From Chloroflexota bacterium (GTDB taxonomy: Bacteria; Chloroflexota; Anaerolineae; Aggregatilineales; Phototrophicaceae): a DNA stretch of 14,700 nucleotides. The stretch covers positions 1 to 14,700 of the forward strand of contig JAPOYU010000105.1 in NCBI GenBank assembly GCA_026706395.1, in the 5' to 3' direction. Numbering within the stretch: position 1 is the stretch's first letter; every line of letters begins with the position of its first letter. The position numbers and the translations under genes were made by a program. Positions 6,596 to 13,285 of the stretch are shown piece after piece. A model generated the notes under the pieces. That model was not told where the DNA came from, did no database searches, and worked only from the letters and a program-made list of their open reading frames with translations.

Positions 6596-7318
6596 TTGCG
6601 GCGCACAATATACCTGTTTGCTTTGTGTGCGGTCTTGACCGGGAATTTGATGTCGCTGGCGGCGCAGACGGGCTCTACCGCCACCCCGGCAGCGGGCGTA
6701 TTATCGACGCCAACGCGGGAAAGACGCCTGCAGGTTACGCCAACACATACCCCTGAGCCGAGCCCAGCGCCTTTACCTGCCGTTCGTTTGCGAGCGCTGG
6801 ATACAGCTGGAAACGTCAATATTCGTTCCTTGCCGAGTCTCGAGGGTGAAATCCTAGGTACGATTGCCGGGGGCGTCGAATATCAAGTCCTGCGAAATTA
6901 TTACCGCTGGTATGAATTCCGCTACGACCTCTCGCCAAATGGCCGAGGTTGGGTCTACGGTGACCTAGTCGAGATTGTGGGAGACCGGTCGCTGATTGCG
7001 GTCATCGAGAATCCAGCCGACATTGCCATTGCAGATCCATTGCAGAATGATACACGGGGCGGAGCAGACGCAAACGAACAGCGTACAATTGCGATTTCGA
7101 CACTTCGGGCGGATTCGAATCTTTCGGTGGAGTTAGCGGCGATCACGGTATTGCCGACCTTCACAGCACCGGCCGCGACTCCCGTATCAATCACTGACCA
7201 ATTGGAATTCGAAGCGACCGGACGCGACTCCTGGACAATCTTGCCGCCAATCGTGCCTATCGCCGTGCTGGCCGGCTTAGGCCTTATCGGCTTTCTGGTA
7301 AGCGTCATACGGCGCTGA
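6596..7318 (+). CDS. Membrane-anchored bacterial SH3-domain protein
   Basis: A 240-residue exported protein. It has an N-terminal signal sequence (about 1-23), a Pro/Thr-rich linker (about 25-62), one bacterial SH3 (SH3_3/SH3b) domain (about 63-128, with VNIRSLPSLEGEILGTIAGG, YYRWYEF and RGWVYGDLV), a low-complexity Ala/Thr region, and a C-terminal membrane helix (about 214-238) ending in IRR. The arrangement predicts an outward-facing SH3 domain on a tether. SH3b domains of this type generally bind cell-wall peptides. The start is TTG at 6596 with AGGG 7 nt upstream; no ATG fits. It follows the LysM-M23 lipoprotein by 35 bp on the same strand, suggesting one transcript and a shared envelope role. 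The exact job is unknown. Confidence 0.8.
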   Translation: MRRTIYLFALCAVLTGNLMSLAAQTGSTATPAAGVLSTPTRERRLQVTPTHTPEPSPAPLPAVRLRALDTAGNVNIRSLPSLEGEILGTIAGGVEYQVLRNYYRWYEFRYDLSPNGRGWVYGDLVEIVGDRSLIAVIENPADIAIADPLQNDTRGGADANEQRTIAISTLRADSNLSVELAAITVLPTFTAPAATPVSITDQLEFEATGRDSWTILPPIVPIAVLAGLGLIGFLVSVIRR

Positions 7319-7329
7319 CTCGAGTCAGC
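7314..7329. terminator. 16-bp palindrome at the end of the SH3 membrane-protein gene, possible weak terminator
   Basis: GCTGACTCGAGTCAGC is a perfect inverted repeat that includes the stop codon TGA (7316-7318). It sits in the 55-bp gap between two convergent genes, where a bidirectional terminator would be expected. There is no T-run on either side, so intrinsic termination is doubtful. It could instead be a protein-binding site or an RNA 3'-end stabiliser. Confidence 0.3.
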
Positions 7330-7373
7330 ACACAAATGACCTATCTATAGAAGCTGTTTGTCGTGATCGTGTA

Positions 7374-7799
7374 CTAATAGCTTCCGCAGGTGCCGCAGCC
7401 TTCTTGGCCATTATCGGCCTGCTGGTCACCGGATTTGAAGGAGTGCCCGCAGCCGCAACTTGATACAGCGTTGGGATTATCAATTTGGAAACCTCCGCCG
7501 ATCAGGCTGTCGACATAATCAATGCTGGCGCCACGGAGGTACATCAGGCTGGTTGGATCAACCAGCAAACGGATACCATCGCTGTTAACGACGGTGTCAC
7601 CGATATCCGGCGTCTCCTGAAATGCCATTCCATACTGCATTCCAGAGCAGCCGCCACCGCTCACGAACACGCGCAGCGCATGGTCGGGTATTTCGCGCTG
7701 TTCGAGCAAACTCTTGATTATTGAAACTGCCGCCGGCGTGACATTAAGCGCTGAGTTGTCGGTTGTTACCTCAGCGAACTGCTGTTCGATCATAACCAT
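7374..7799 (-). CDS. A-type iron-sulfur cluster carrier (IscA/ErpA/HesB family) with extra C-terminal CxxC
   Basis: Cytoplasmic A-type carrier that receives or holds an Fe-S cluster and passes it to target enzymes. The 141-residue product shows the family core: NVTPAAVSIIKSLL, RVFVSGGGCSGMQYG (Cys51), DGIRLLVDPTSLMYL, the signature IDYVDSLIGGGFQIDNPN, and SSCGCGHSF (Cys115, Cys117). These are the three conserved cysteines. The family is normally about 105-120 residues. Here a polar tail ends in EGCGTCGSY, adding Cys135 and Cys138. The first ATG (7799) is favoured: AAGAGGT lies 6 nt upstream (complement of 7806-7812). A strong promoter-like pair precedes it. The gene stands alone, with no isc or suf genes in the window. 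IscA, ErpA and SufA cannot be told apart from this sequence. Confidence 0.92.
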   Translation of the reverse strand: MVMIEQQFAEVTTDNSALNVTPAAVSIIKSLLEQREIPDHALRVFVSGGGCSGMQYGMAFQETPDIGDTVVNSDGIRLLVDPTSLMYLRGASIDYVDSLIGGGFQIDNPNAVSSCGCGHSFKSGDQQADNGQEGCGTCGSY

Positions 7800-7832
7800 A
7801 AGAATACCTCTTAAAATGCGTGATCTGTAGCA

Positions 7833-7861
7833 ATGTTATCACAGGCAGTCTGGGCTGTCAA
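7833..7861 (-). promoter_or_regulatory. Strong candidate promoter for the A-type Fe-S carrier gene
   Basis: On the minus strand a perfect TTGACA (7856-7861), a 17-bp spacer and TAACAT (7833-7838) precede the gene by about 34 bp. This is the best-looking -35 box in the window. Confidence 0.6.
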
Positions 7862-7995
7862 TTCTGCCGCCTAGTCGTGCTGTGCGCTGACCAATGCGTC
7901 CCATGGAAAGATGCACTGCGCACGGTTTCACCAGCGCCAAGCCATGAGACTTCGCTCTTAATGAAATATGCGTTGCATATTAGTCGCTATAGCGT

Positions 7996-8024
7996 TTGCT
8001 CGCTCTAGTGTAGGGCACTATACT
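7996..8024 (+). promoter_or_regulatory. Candidate promoter for the four-SH3 protein
   Basis: TTGCTC (7996-8001), a 17-bp spacer and TATACT (8019-8024) lie about 50 bp before the chosen start. They are followed by a ribosome site GGAGGG (8069-8074). Nothing else was recognised in 7862-7995, which lies between two divergent genes. Confidence 0.45.
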
Positions 8025-8081
8025 GACCAGCGATGCCAGTTTCTTGGTTGGCGCAATTCAGGTTTCTCGGAGGGACGAATG

Positions 8082-9146
8082 ATGAGTACGGCCAAAAAGC
8101 GGATATTGTTAATCTTATTTCTTGTCGTGGTCATAGCGGCGGTTCAACCGGTTGCGCTTGCGCAGGCGGGGTCTGCTCACGTTGTGGTCAATGCGTACAG
8201 ACTCAATGTGAGAAGTGGTCCCGGCGTCGGACATAGCATCATCACAACCGTAGCTGGCGGCATGGTATTGCCGGTCACGATGTTGTCTTACGATCGCGAT
8301 TGGTACGAGGTCGTTACCACGGCCGGTACCGGTTGGGTGCACAGGAAATACGCGGTGGATCGAGGCGACTGGTCCGGTGTGCCATGGGCGGGAACGCCCA
8401 AAAACCTTGCCAGCGGGACGGCAATACCGGCAGGCGCGCCGCATCTGGTTGTGAACACCAGCTACCTGAATGTCAGAAGCGGTCCCGGCGCCGGATACAA
8501 TATCCTAACTGTAGTGCCTGGCGGAACGGCTCTGTTAGTTACCGCCATTGATAGAAACGGACGCTGGTACCAAGTGTCAACATCGGCTGGGACCGGCTGG
8601 GTTAATTCGAGCTACACCGTCATTCGTGGCAATTTCACGAATGTTCCGCGGACGGACCCGCCGGCTACTTCTCCGCGTGTTACGCCGCGCTTGGTGGTCA
8701 ACACGGCCTTCCTTAATGTTAGGTCGGGCCCTGGGGTTGGGCACAGCATTATCACGACGGTACGCGGTGGCACGGAACTGCCAGTACTTTCAATTGCACC
8801 CGATAGAAAGTGGTACGAGGTTAACACGGCTCTAGGCGCTGGTTGGGTCAATTCTAACTACACCGTTGGTCGTGGAGATTTCTCGGGCGTGACACGCCGT
8901 GTGGACCCCTTATCCGGCAACACGCCGCGGGCAGTCGTCGGTACGGGACGACTTAACATTCGCACCGGACCGGGAATAGGACACAGTATCATCACGGACG
9001 TGCCATGGAGAACGACTTTGGCGGTGAAGGGCGTGTCCGCCGACAGAAAATGGTTCCTGGTAGAGGGTAGTTTCGGCAGTGGCTGGGTGCGCAATCGTTA
9101 CACTGTATTCCGTGGCGATTACAGTCAAGTGCCCGTTATAAGCTAG
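8082..9146 (+). CDS. Secreted protein of four tandem bacterial SH3 domains
   Basis: A 354-residue precursor with a signal peptide (KKR, a hydrophobic core, likely cut after ALA at residue 27). It is followed almost entirely by four bacterial SH3 (SH3_3) domains at about residues 33-101, 120-189, 202-271 and 292-351. Each domain has LN[VI]R[ST]GPG near its start, a W[YF] pair, GxGWV near its end, and then a recurring tail Y[TA]VxRG[DN][WFY][ST]xV. The linkers are Gly/Pro/Thr-rich. No enzymatic domain and no wall-anchoring or membrane segment is visible after the signal, so it is probably secreted or held by binding to the wall. Two adjacent ATGs (8079 and 8082) are possible; 8082 is 7 nt from GGAGGG and preferred. 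An upstream extension to 7968 has no signal-like sequence and is rejected. The function beyond wall or ligand binding is unknown. Confidence 0.85.
   Translation: MSTAKKRILLILFLVVVIAAVQPVALAQAGSAHVVVNAYRLNVRSGPGVGHSIITTVAGGMVLPVTMLSYDRDWYEVVTTAGTGWVHRKYAVDRGDWSGVPWAGTPKNLASGTAIPAGAPHLVVNTSYLNVRSGPGAGYNILTVVPGGTALLVTAIDRNGRWYQVSTSAGTGWVNSSYTVIRGNFTNVPRTDPPATSPRVTPRLVVNTAFLNVRSGPGVGHSIITTVRGGTELPVLSIAPDRKWYEVNTALGAGWVNSNYTVGRGDFSGVTRRVDPLSGNTPRAVVGTGRLNIRTGPGIGHSIITDVPWRTTLAVKGVSADRKWFLVEGSFGSGWVRNRYTVFRGDYSQVPVIS
8178..9134 (+). repeat. Four diverged tandem SH3-coding repeats
   Basis: Four units of about 180-210 bp begin near 8178, 8439, 8685 and 8955, separated by linker DNA of about 50-60 bp. 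The conserved part in each encodes LN[VI]R[ST]GPG followed by a G[HY][SN]I[IL]T-type segment. Units 1 and 3 are closest in protein sequence (both GHSIITTV). Third-codon positions differ widely, so the duplications look old. Confidence 0.7.
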
Positions 9147-9272
9147 TCGCGTGGATTGACAGATCGAGGAACGATCGGACAGGTAGACCAACCGAATCGG
9201 ATTGGACTCCGTGTACGAGAGTTGCCTTCGCTCGAACAAGCAAGGCGATTCAAGAAAAAAGCAGTTAGAATG

Positions 9273-9300
9273 CACCCTGTCAGGTTTTGGCAGGGTGTTT
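9273..9300 (+). terminator. Hairpin with short T tail, candidate terminator
   Basis: CACCCTGTC (9273-9281) pairs with GGCAGGGTG (9289-9297) around a 7-nt loop, giving a 9-bp stem with one G-U pair, followed by TTT. It could end transcription of the four-SH3 gene (stop 9146), although it lies about 125 bp downstream of it. It lies only 15 nt before the next gene's start, so an effect on the TPR gene's leader is also possible. The T tail is short. Confidence 0.45.
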
Positions 9301-9315
9301 CATGTGGAGTAGGCA

Positions 9316-11331
9316 ATGATTGATGCGGCAGAACGGATGAAAGCCTTGGGTAAACGTGCGCAGAACGTCGGCACGCCATCGGCCGTTTTTGGCAGCGCCG
9401 CAAGTTTAAGCCAGTCAATCGACCATGATGACAGGTACCGTATCGGATTCTATCCGATCATCTCTGAAGAAGACCCTGAAGTAGCGATGGGATTGGCTTC
9501 CTGCCTATGCTACCTGCTTGAACAGTATCAGGATACGCGCGTCTATCGCTGCTTCGCCAAAATACACGAGAGCGATAGCGGTGCTGAAATTGAGAGCTCG
9601 GATTATCAATTCGCCATAGATGAATGGGAACTGGAAGGGCTGGCGGACAACATTCAAGTATACGGAACGCTAGAGCAAGGCGGCGGTGAATACAAATTGG
9701 TTCTGTTCATGGAAATCAGTCTGCTTGAGGAAGAGGACACTGAAGAGTTTTCCTTCGGTTTTCCAACGCTGTCGGCTTTGGTCTCTGACCTGCCCGAAGT
9801 AGCGACCACAATTGTGAACCGCCTTATTGAACCTGGGGCAGTCCAATCAATTATTTCGTATACACCTGTGAATCTCGATCCGATTCAATTGAAGGCGCTG
9901 CTGATAAATGTCTTTGAGTGGAATCTGGATGTCTATCTAAGATTGTGGGGCGTTGACTGGACGGAAACCGATATCCGGCAGCAATTCAGCGACCTTGCCG
10001 AACAAAGTAAAACAGTTGGTGTTGGATTCTCGGCCTGGTGCTTGGGAATGATCGCAAAGCAGGTTATGCAAACGGGCCTGGAAGATTGTGGCGAAGTTGT
10101 CGTCCCGCTGATAGCACCGTCGTTTTCAGGCGAGCGAGAGCCGTCCCCTGGAGTAGCAGCGGCCGCGCGAGGGTTGGCAGATCTGGGATACGGCGGACAG
10201 GCTGTTGATCTGCTACAGCCCTATCTGCTTGCGGATTCAGCCGCAAGCATCTGGTTGAGTATGATAAACATCCATCTCGCATTAGGGCACATGTCGGAAG
10301 CGATTGATACTTGTCAGCGCGCGCTAGAGATCGGGCAGGAACATCCGGCACTATATTGGGAGTATTCGCAACTGCTGATTAATGCCGAGGCAGTTGAATG
10401 GCCGGTTGAGGAGTTGCTCTTCATTGACCCGGACGAATACGATGAGGATCTTCAGATTCCGGCGGAAATCGCCAGCGCGCTGAAGCAGCATTTGTCGCGT
10501 GCAACTGGTGATCTCGGTGCGCTGCAATTGGCATTAGCCTACATGATTGATGTCAACGATGACGACATTTGGCTTTACTTAGATCGACTGGTAAGGGAGG
10601 ACCTCCAGGGCGACTTCGCTGGAGACATTATTGAGAGGATCCTGGATCTCGACGACCGCGCCAATGCTTATCGCATCCTGGAGCGCGCCATGGATGCAAA
10701 CGCGTACGCACATGTATTTTTGGCTCAATTGGCGCTTGCGGATGAAGACACAGACCTTGCCGAAAATACGATCACGGCCTGTCGCCGCCGCTTTAGGGAA
10801 ATCGATGACGAACTCGAAATAGAATTGCAGCGGCTGGAACTTGGCGCGCGTTTGCCCAATTTCGAGGAGACATTTGCGGAATTAAAGCTCTTGTTGGGCG
10901 GCAATCACGATGTGTCGGAGGGGCAGGTTGAACTTCTTGAAGAAGCCGTCGAGATTGCGCCCAAGATGATTGATCTTTATGTCGTGCTGTCTCGCTGTTA
11001 TGGCGCCTGGGATGACAGCGAAAGCGCGATGGAAGTACTGGAAGACGCTGAACGCCAGGCCGGTTCGCATCCACAGATTAATTTAGGGCGAGCGCGAATT
11101 CTCTGGGCGCGGAACCAGCGAGATGATGCGATTTCAAAGTTAAACAGCGGACTCGCTGCTTTTCCTCACGATGTAAACCTGCTGGTGCAGATGGCGGATT
11201 TCCTCATTACGAACAATCAGTTGGAAGATGCCCGTCAATACATTTTGCGCGCCGAGTCCATCGCGCCGTCGCATCGCTCCATCTGGCGGACGCGCCGGCT
11301 AGTAGCGCAAAAGATGACAGAAGTGACTTAG
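9316..11331 (+). CDS. Large cytoplasmic TPR protein with TolB-N-like N-terminal domain
   Basis: A 671-residue acidic protein with no signal peptide or membrane helix. Residues about 41-140 form an alpha/beta domain (YRIGFYPIIS, then a helix GLASCLCYLLEQ, then IQVYGTLEQGGGEYKLVLFMEISL). Its pattern recalls the TolB-N domain found before TPR arrays in some signalling proteins; this match is by eye and weak. From about residue 285 to the end, helix pairs of the tetratricopeptide type dominate. The clearest lie at about 290-350 (LGHMSEAIDTCQRALEIG) and 550-665 (CYGAWDDSESAMEVLEDAERQAGSHPQI in part, then QLEDARQYILRAESIAPSH). TPR arrays bind proteins, so a scaffold role is likely but the partner is unknown. 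ATG 9316 has GGAG 6 nt upstream. The stop TAG overlaps the stop of the convergent YigZ-family gene by 3 bases within a 4-bp TTAG. Confidence 0.82.
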   Translation: MIDAAERMKALGKRAQNVGTPSAVFGSAASLSQSIDHDDRYRIGFYPIISEEDPEVAMGLASCLCYLLEQYQDTRVYRCFAKIHESDSGAEIESSDYQFAIDEWELEGLADNIQVYGTLEQGGGEYKLVLFMEISLLEEEDTEEFSFGFPTLSALVSDLPEVATTIVNRLIEPGAVQSIISYTPVNLDPIQLKALLINVFEWNLDVYLRLWGVDWTETDIRQQFSDLAEQSKTVGVGFSAWCLGMIAKQVMQTGLEDCGEVVVPLIAPSFSGEREPSPGVAAAARGLADLGYGGQAVDLLQPYLLADSAASIWLSMINIHLALGHMSEAIDTCQRALEIGQEHPALYWEYSQLLINAEAVEWPVEELLFIDPDEYDEDLQIPAEIASALKQHLSRATGDLGALQLALAYMIDVNDDDIWLYLDRLVREDLQGDFAGDIIERILDLDDRANAYRILERAMDANAYAHVFLAQLALADEDTDLAENTITACRRRFREIDDELEIELQRLELGARLPNFEETFAELKLLLGGNHDVSEGQVELLEEAVEIAPKMIDLYVVLSRCYGAWDDSESAMEVLEDAERQAGSHPQINLGRARILWARNQRDDAISKLNSGLAAFPHDVNLLVQMADFLITNNQLEDARQYILRAESIAPSHRSIWRTRRLVAQKMTEVT

Positions 11332-11966
11332 TCGAGGCGGACCGGATTCACGGCCCCGGAACTGCGCTCGCGCAATTCCGCGGTAAAACTATCCAAGTCG
11401 GATACGACGAAACGAACTGTAATCAATACCGCAGCCTCGAAGACTTCTTCTTCGACAATTCCATTATGCGCGTCAACAAGCAGCTTCACGACATTGTAAA
11501 GCGAATAGGGCAGTTCGATCCCGACCAACTGGCGTTCAACCTTGAGCTCCGTCTGCAACTGACTGAGGGCCAATTGCGCCGACTCTGTATAGGCGCGCAC
11601 CAAGCCACCCGTCCCGAGCTTGGTTCCGCCGAAGTAACGCGCTGTCACCAATACGATGTCTCCGACATCAGATCCACGGACGACGGCGAGAGTGGGCGGG
11701 CCGGCCGTACCCCTGGGCTCACCGTCATCGCTCATGCCTTCCGTAACCGTCTTGCCGAAGCCCACCCGAAACGCATATACATGATGATTCGCATCAGACA
11801 TCTCTACGCGCAGTTCGGCGATGGCGGCGCGCGCTGCGTCTACCGTCGGGGCACGTCGCACCGTAGTCAAGAAGCGTGACTTCTTAATCACGATCTCAGT
11901 GCGAACCGCGGCGGCTGGTATTTGGTAGGGCGGAGTCACTTGACGCACGTCTGGGTAGCGGGCCAT
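11328..11966 (-). CDS. YigZ/IMPACT family protein (UPF0029 domain)
   Basis: A 212-residue protein of the YigZ/IMPACT family. Bacterial members are conserved but of poorly defined role; the eukaryotic relative IMPACT regulates the kinase GCN2. Visible hallmarks are YQIPAAAVRTEIVIKKSRF (14-32), DANHHVYAFRVG (58-69), SDDGEPRGTAG (79-89), then GDIVLVTARYFGGTKLGTGG (about 102-121) and LVRAYTESA, the core of the UPF0029 domain. The C-terminal third (about 140-212) fits the ferredoxin-like second domain. The length agrees with Escherichia coli YigZ (about 204). ATG 11966 gives a family-like N-terminus. A GTG at 11999 would add 11 residues; neither has a clear ribosome site. It converges with the TPR gene, the two stops overlapping. 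The AT-rich 50 bp upstream (about 12020-12060) may hold its promoter, but I cannot place one firmly. Confidence 0.9.
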   Translation of the reverse strand: MARYPDVRQVTPPYQIPAAAVRTEIVIKKSRFLTTVRRAPTVDAARAAIAELRVEMSDANHHVYAFRVGFGKTVTEGMSDDGEPRGTAGPPTLAVVRGSDVGDIVLVTARYFGGTKLGTGGLVRAYTESAQLALSQLQTELKVERQLVGIELPYSLYNVVKLLVDAHNGIVEEEVFEAAVLITVRFVVSDLDSFTAELRERSSGAVNPVRLD

Positions 11967-12134
11967 TATTGGCGGAAGAAATCGAGTGTCTGAAGGCACA
12001 AGAAAAGGGAGCCTGCATAATTAACTCTTTATACATCTGTTTCTATAGGATTATTTTATCTGCCACGAGAAACGCCCCGGCACGCTCGACAGCCAAGGCA
12101 CACCATATGAAGGAAGACAGTTCAGCCTAACTCA

Positions 12135-13094
12135 TCAGGCACACAGCGGATCCATGCTGTCCCAGCGATGCGACTTGATTCCTTTAACCTGCGAGAGTCT
12201 TGCGCGCGCGTCAAGCCAAAGTTGCGCCCATTCCTGCGGATCGTCCAGCACTGACTCCGGGTTGAGGCGACTTTGAGCGACGAAACCGGGGAAATGTGGT
12301 CTGCCACTCGGCTGGCCCACAGGGTTATAGCGCAGGTCGAAGCTCCAGCGGAAGGCATCGCTTTTGTTGTCCATTGACGCATGCTTGCACAGCGGATGGA
12401 AGAACAACACGCCGCCCGGACTCAGCGGGACCGGAATCGCCATGTTCTGCTCGATCAAGGCGTCAGGAATGCCAAGTTGGTCTATCCTTGAACAATGCAG
12501 AACCATGCCCTCGCGGTGGCTGTTCGGCACGACTTGCAGGCATCCGTTCTCTGCTGTCGCCTCTGTAATGGCAACCCAACACGTGACCATTTCTGTGTCG
12601 TCAGCTTCGGGCAACGCAACGCCATTGTCCTGGTGCCAGTGCGTCCGCCCGACCAAGGCGCGATTCACATCGTGATTCGTGAGGATTTCCATTGGCGGTT
12701 TTATACGCACATGTTGAATTGGATTGCTATAAATCTCGCCTCCTATTAGTGATTCCACGGCCGCCAGCAAGCGCGGACTACGGAGGAGATTAAAGACCGC
12801 TGGTCCCAGGTGGATCGGCATTTTCGGATAGATCTCACTGTTTGGCAGGGCGATATCCATTGCTTGTTCGTAGATGCAACCGGCTCGATACACCTCGACG
12901 AGCCGCTTTTCGAAGGGCAACCAGTCGTAAGTTTCCTGCAACAGTCCCTCGCTCACCCATTGCCGACAGAGATCGTCCAAGAGCGATTGGTACTCTTCGA
13001 TCACCGGTTTGACATCAAGTTCGTAGTCGAGCAGACAATCAACCGCCAGATAGCCTTCGCGCTCGAAACTCGCAATTTGGTCGTCCGTAAGCAT
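12135..13094 (-). CDS. Phytanoyl-CoA dioxygenase (PhyH)-family Fe(II)/2-oxoglutarate oxygenase
   Basis: A 319-residue soluble protein of the PhyH family: iron- and 2-oxoglutarate-dependent oxygenases that hydroxylate small molecules, lipids or natural products. It starts with the family-typical LTDDQIASFEREGYLAVDCLL. The facial triad is H154 and D156 (HWHQD) with H238 (FHPLCKHASMDN). R249 lies 11 residues after H238, as in human PHYH, and would bind 2-oxoglutarate, so it looks catalytically intact. GCLQVVPNSHREG and FDLRYNP are further family landmarks. ATG 13094 is chosen: GGAG lies 8 nt upstream, and a TTG at 13115 would only add seven residues. TACAAT on the minus strand (13134-13139) may be its -10 box. 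The substrate cannot be predicted, and no natural-product or halogenase genes are near. It is separated from the next minus-strand gene by a terminator, so it is its own unit. Confidence 0.9.
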   Translation of the reverse strand: MLTDDQIASFEREGYLAVDCLLDYELDVKPVIEEYQSLLDDLCRQWVSEGLLQETYDWLPFEKRLVEVYRAGCIYEQAMDIALPNSEIYPKMPIHLGPAVFNLLRSPRLLAAVESLIGGEIYSNPIQHVRIKPPMEILTNHDVNRALVGRTHWHQDNGVALPEADDTEMVTCWVAITEATAENGCLQVVPNSHREGMVLHCSRIDQLGIPDALIEQNMAIPVPLSPGGVLFFHPLCKHASMDNKSDAFRWSFDLRYNPVGQPSGRPHFPGFVAQSRLNPESVLDDPQEWAQLWLDARARLSQVKGIKSHRWDSMDPLCA

Positions 13095-13154
13095 TTGTAG
13101 CACTCCACAAAGCAATGTTCATAAGATGCGTCAATTGTACACGATTTTCACTGC

Positions 13155-13169
13155 GAATGCGACGCATTC
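13155..13169. promoter_or_regulatory. 15-bp palindrome upstream of the PhyH-family gene
   Basis: GAATGCG-A-CGCATTC is a perfect inverted repeat with 7-bp arms. It sits just upstream of a TACAAT -10-like box (13134-13139), near the expected -35 region, and 61 bp before the start codon. It could be an operator. No regulator gene adjoins it. Confidence 0.3.
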
Positions 13170-13211
13170 CGCGCGAACGCTTGTTTGCTTGCCAGCGTCC
13201 CGGCAGAATGC

Positions 13212-13238
13212 AAAAGCCTCAGTCAACTAGACTGAAGC
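13212..13238 (-). terminator. Rho-independent terminator of the SH3-FN3 gene
   Basis: On the minus strand GCTTCAGTC pairs with GACTGAGGC (9 bp, one G-U pair) around the loop TAGTT and is followed by TTTT. It lies about 48 bp past the stop of the SH3-FN3 gene and before the PhyH promoter region, so it separates the two units. Confidence 0.75.
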
Positions 13239-13285
13239 CTCCTAAGACGGGACTTTTTATGATCCCCTGCGCTGTATGCAGCAAA

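Noticed and set aside
7968..8081. N-terminal extension of the four-SH3 protein
   Set aside because: The added 38 residues have no signal-like character, they cover the promoter-like pair, and a clean GGAGGG ribosome site with a signal peptide starts at 8079/8082.
11466..11879. A plus-strand open frame of 137 codons inside the YigZ-family gene
   Set aside because: The minus strand holds the conserved UPF0029 motifs in one frame; the plus product is featureless.
12000..12134. AT-rich gap and a seven-codon open frame (ATG near 12107) between the YigZ and PhyH genes
   Set aside because: The frame has no ribosome site and no terminator-grade hairpin was found; only a possible promoter region for the YigZ gene remains.
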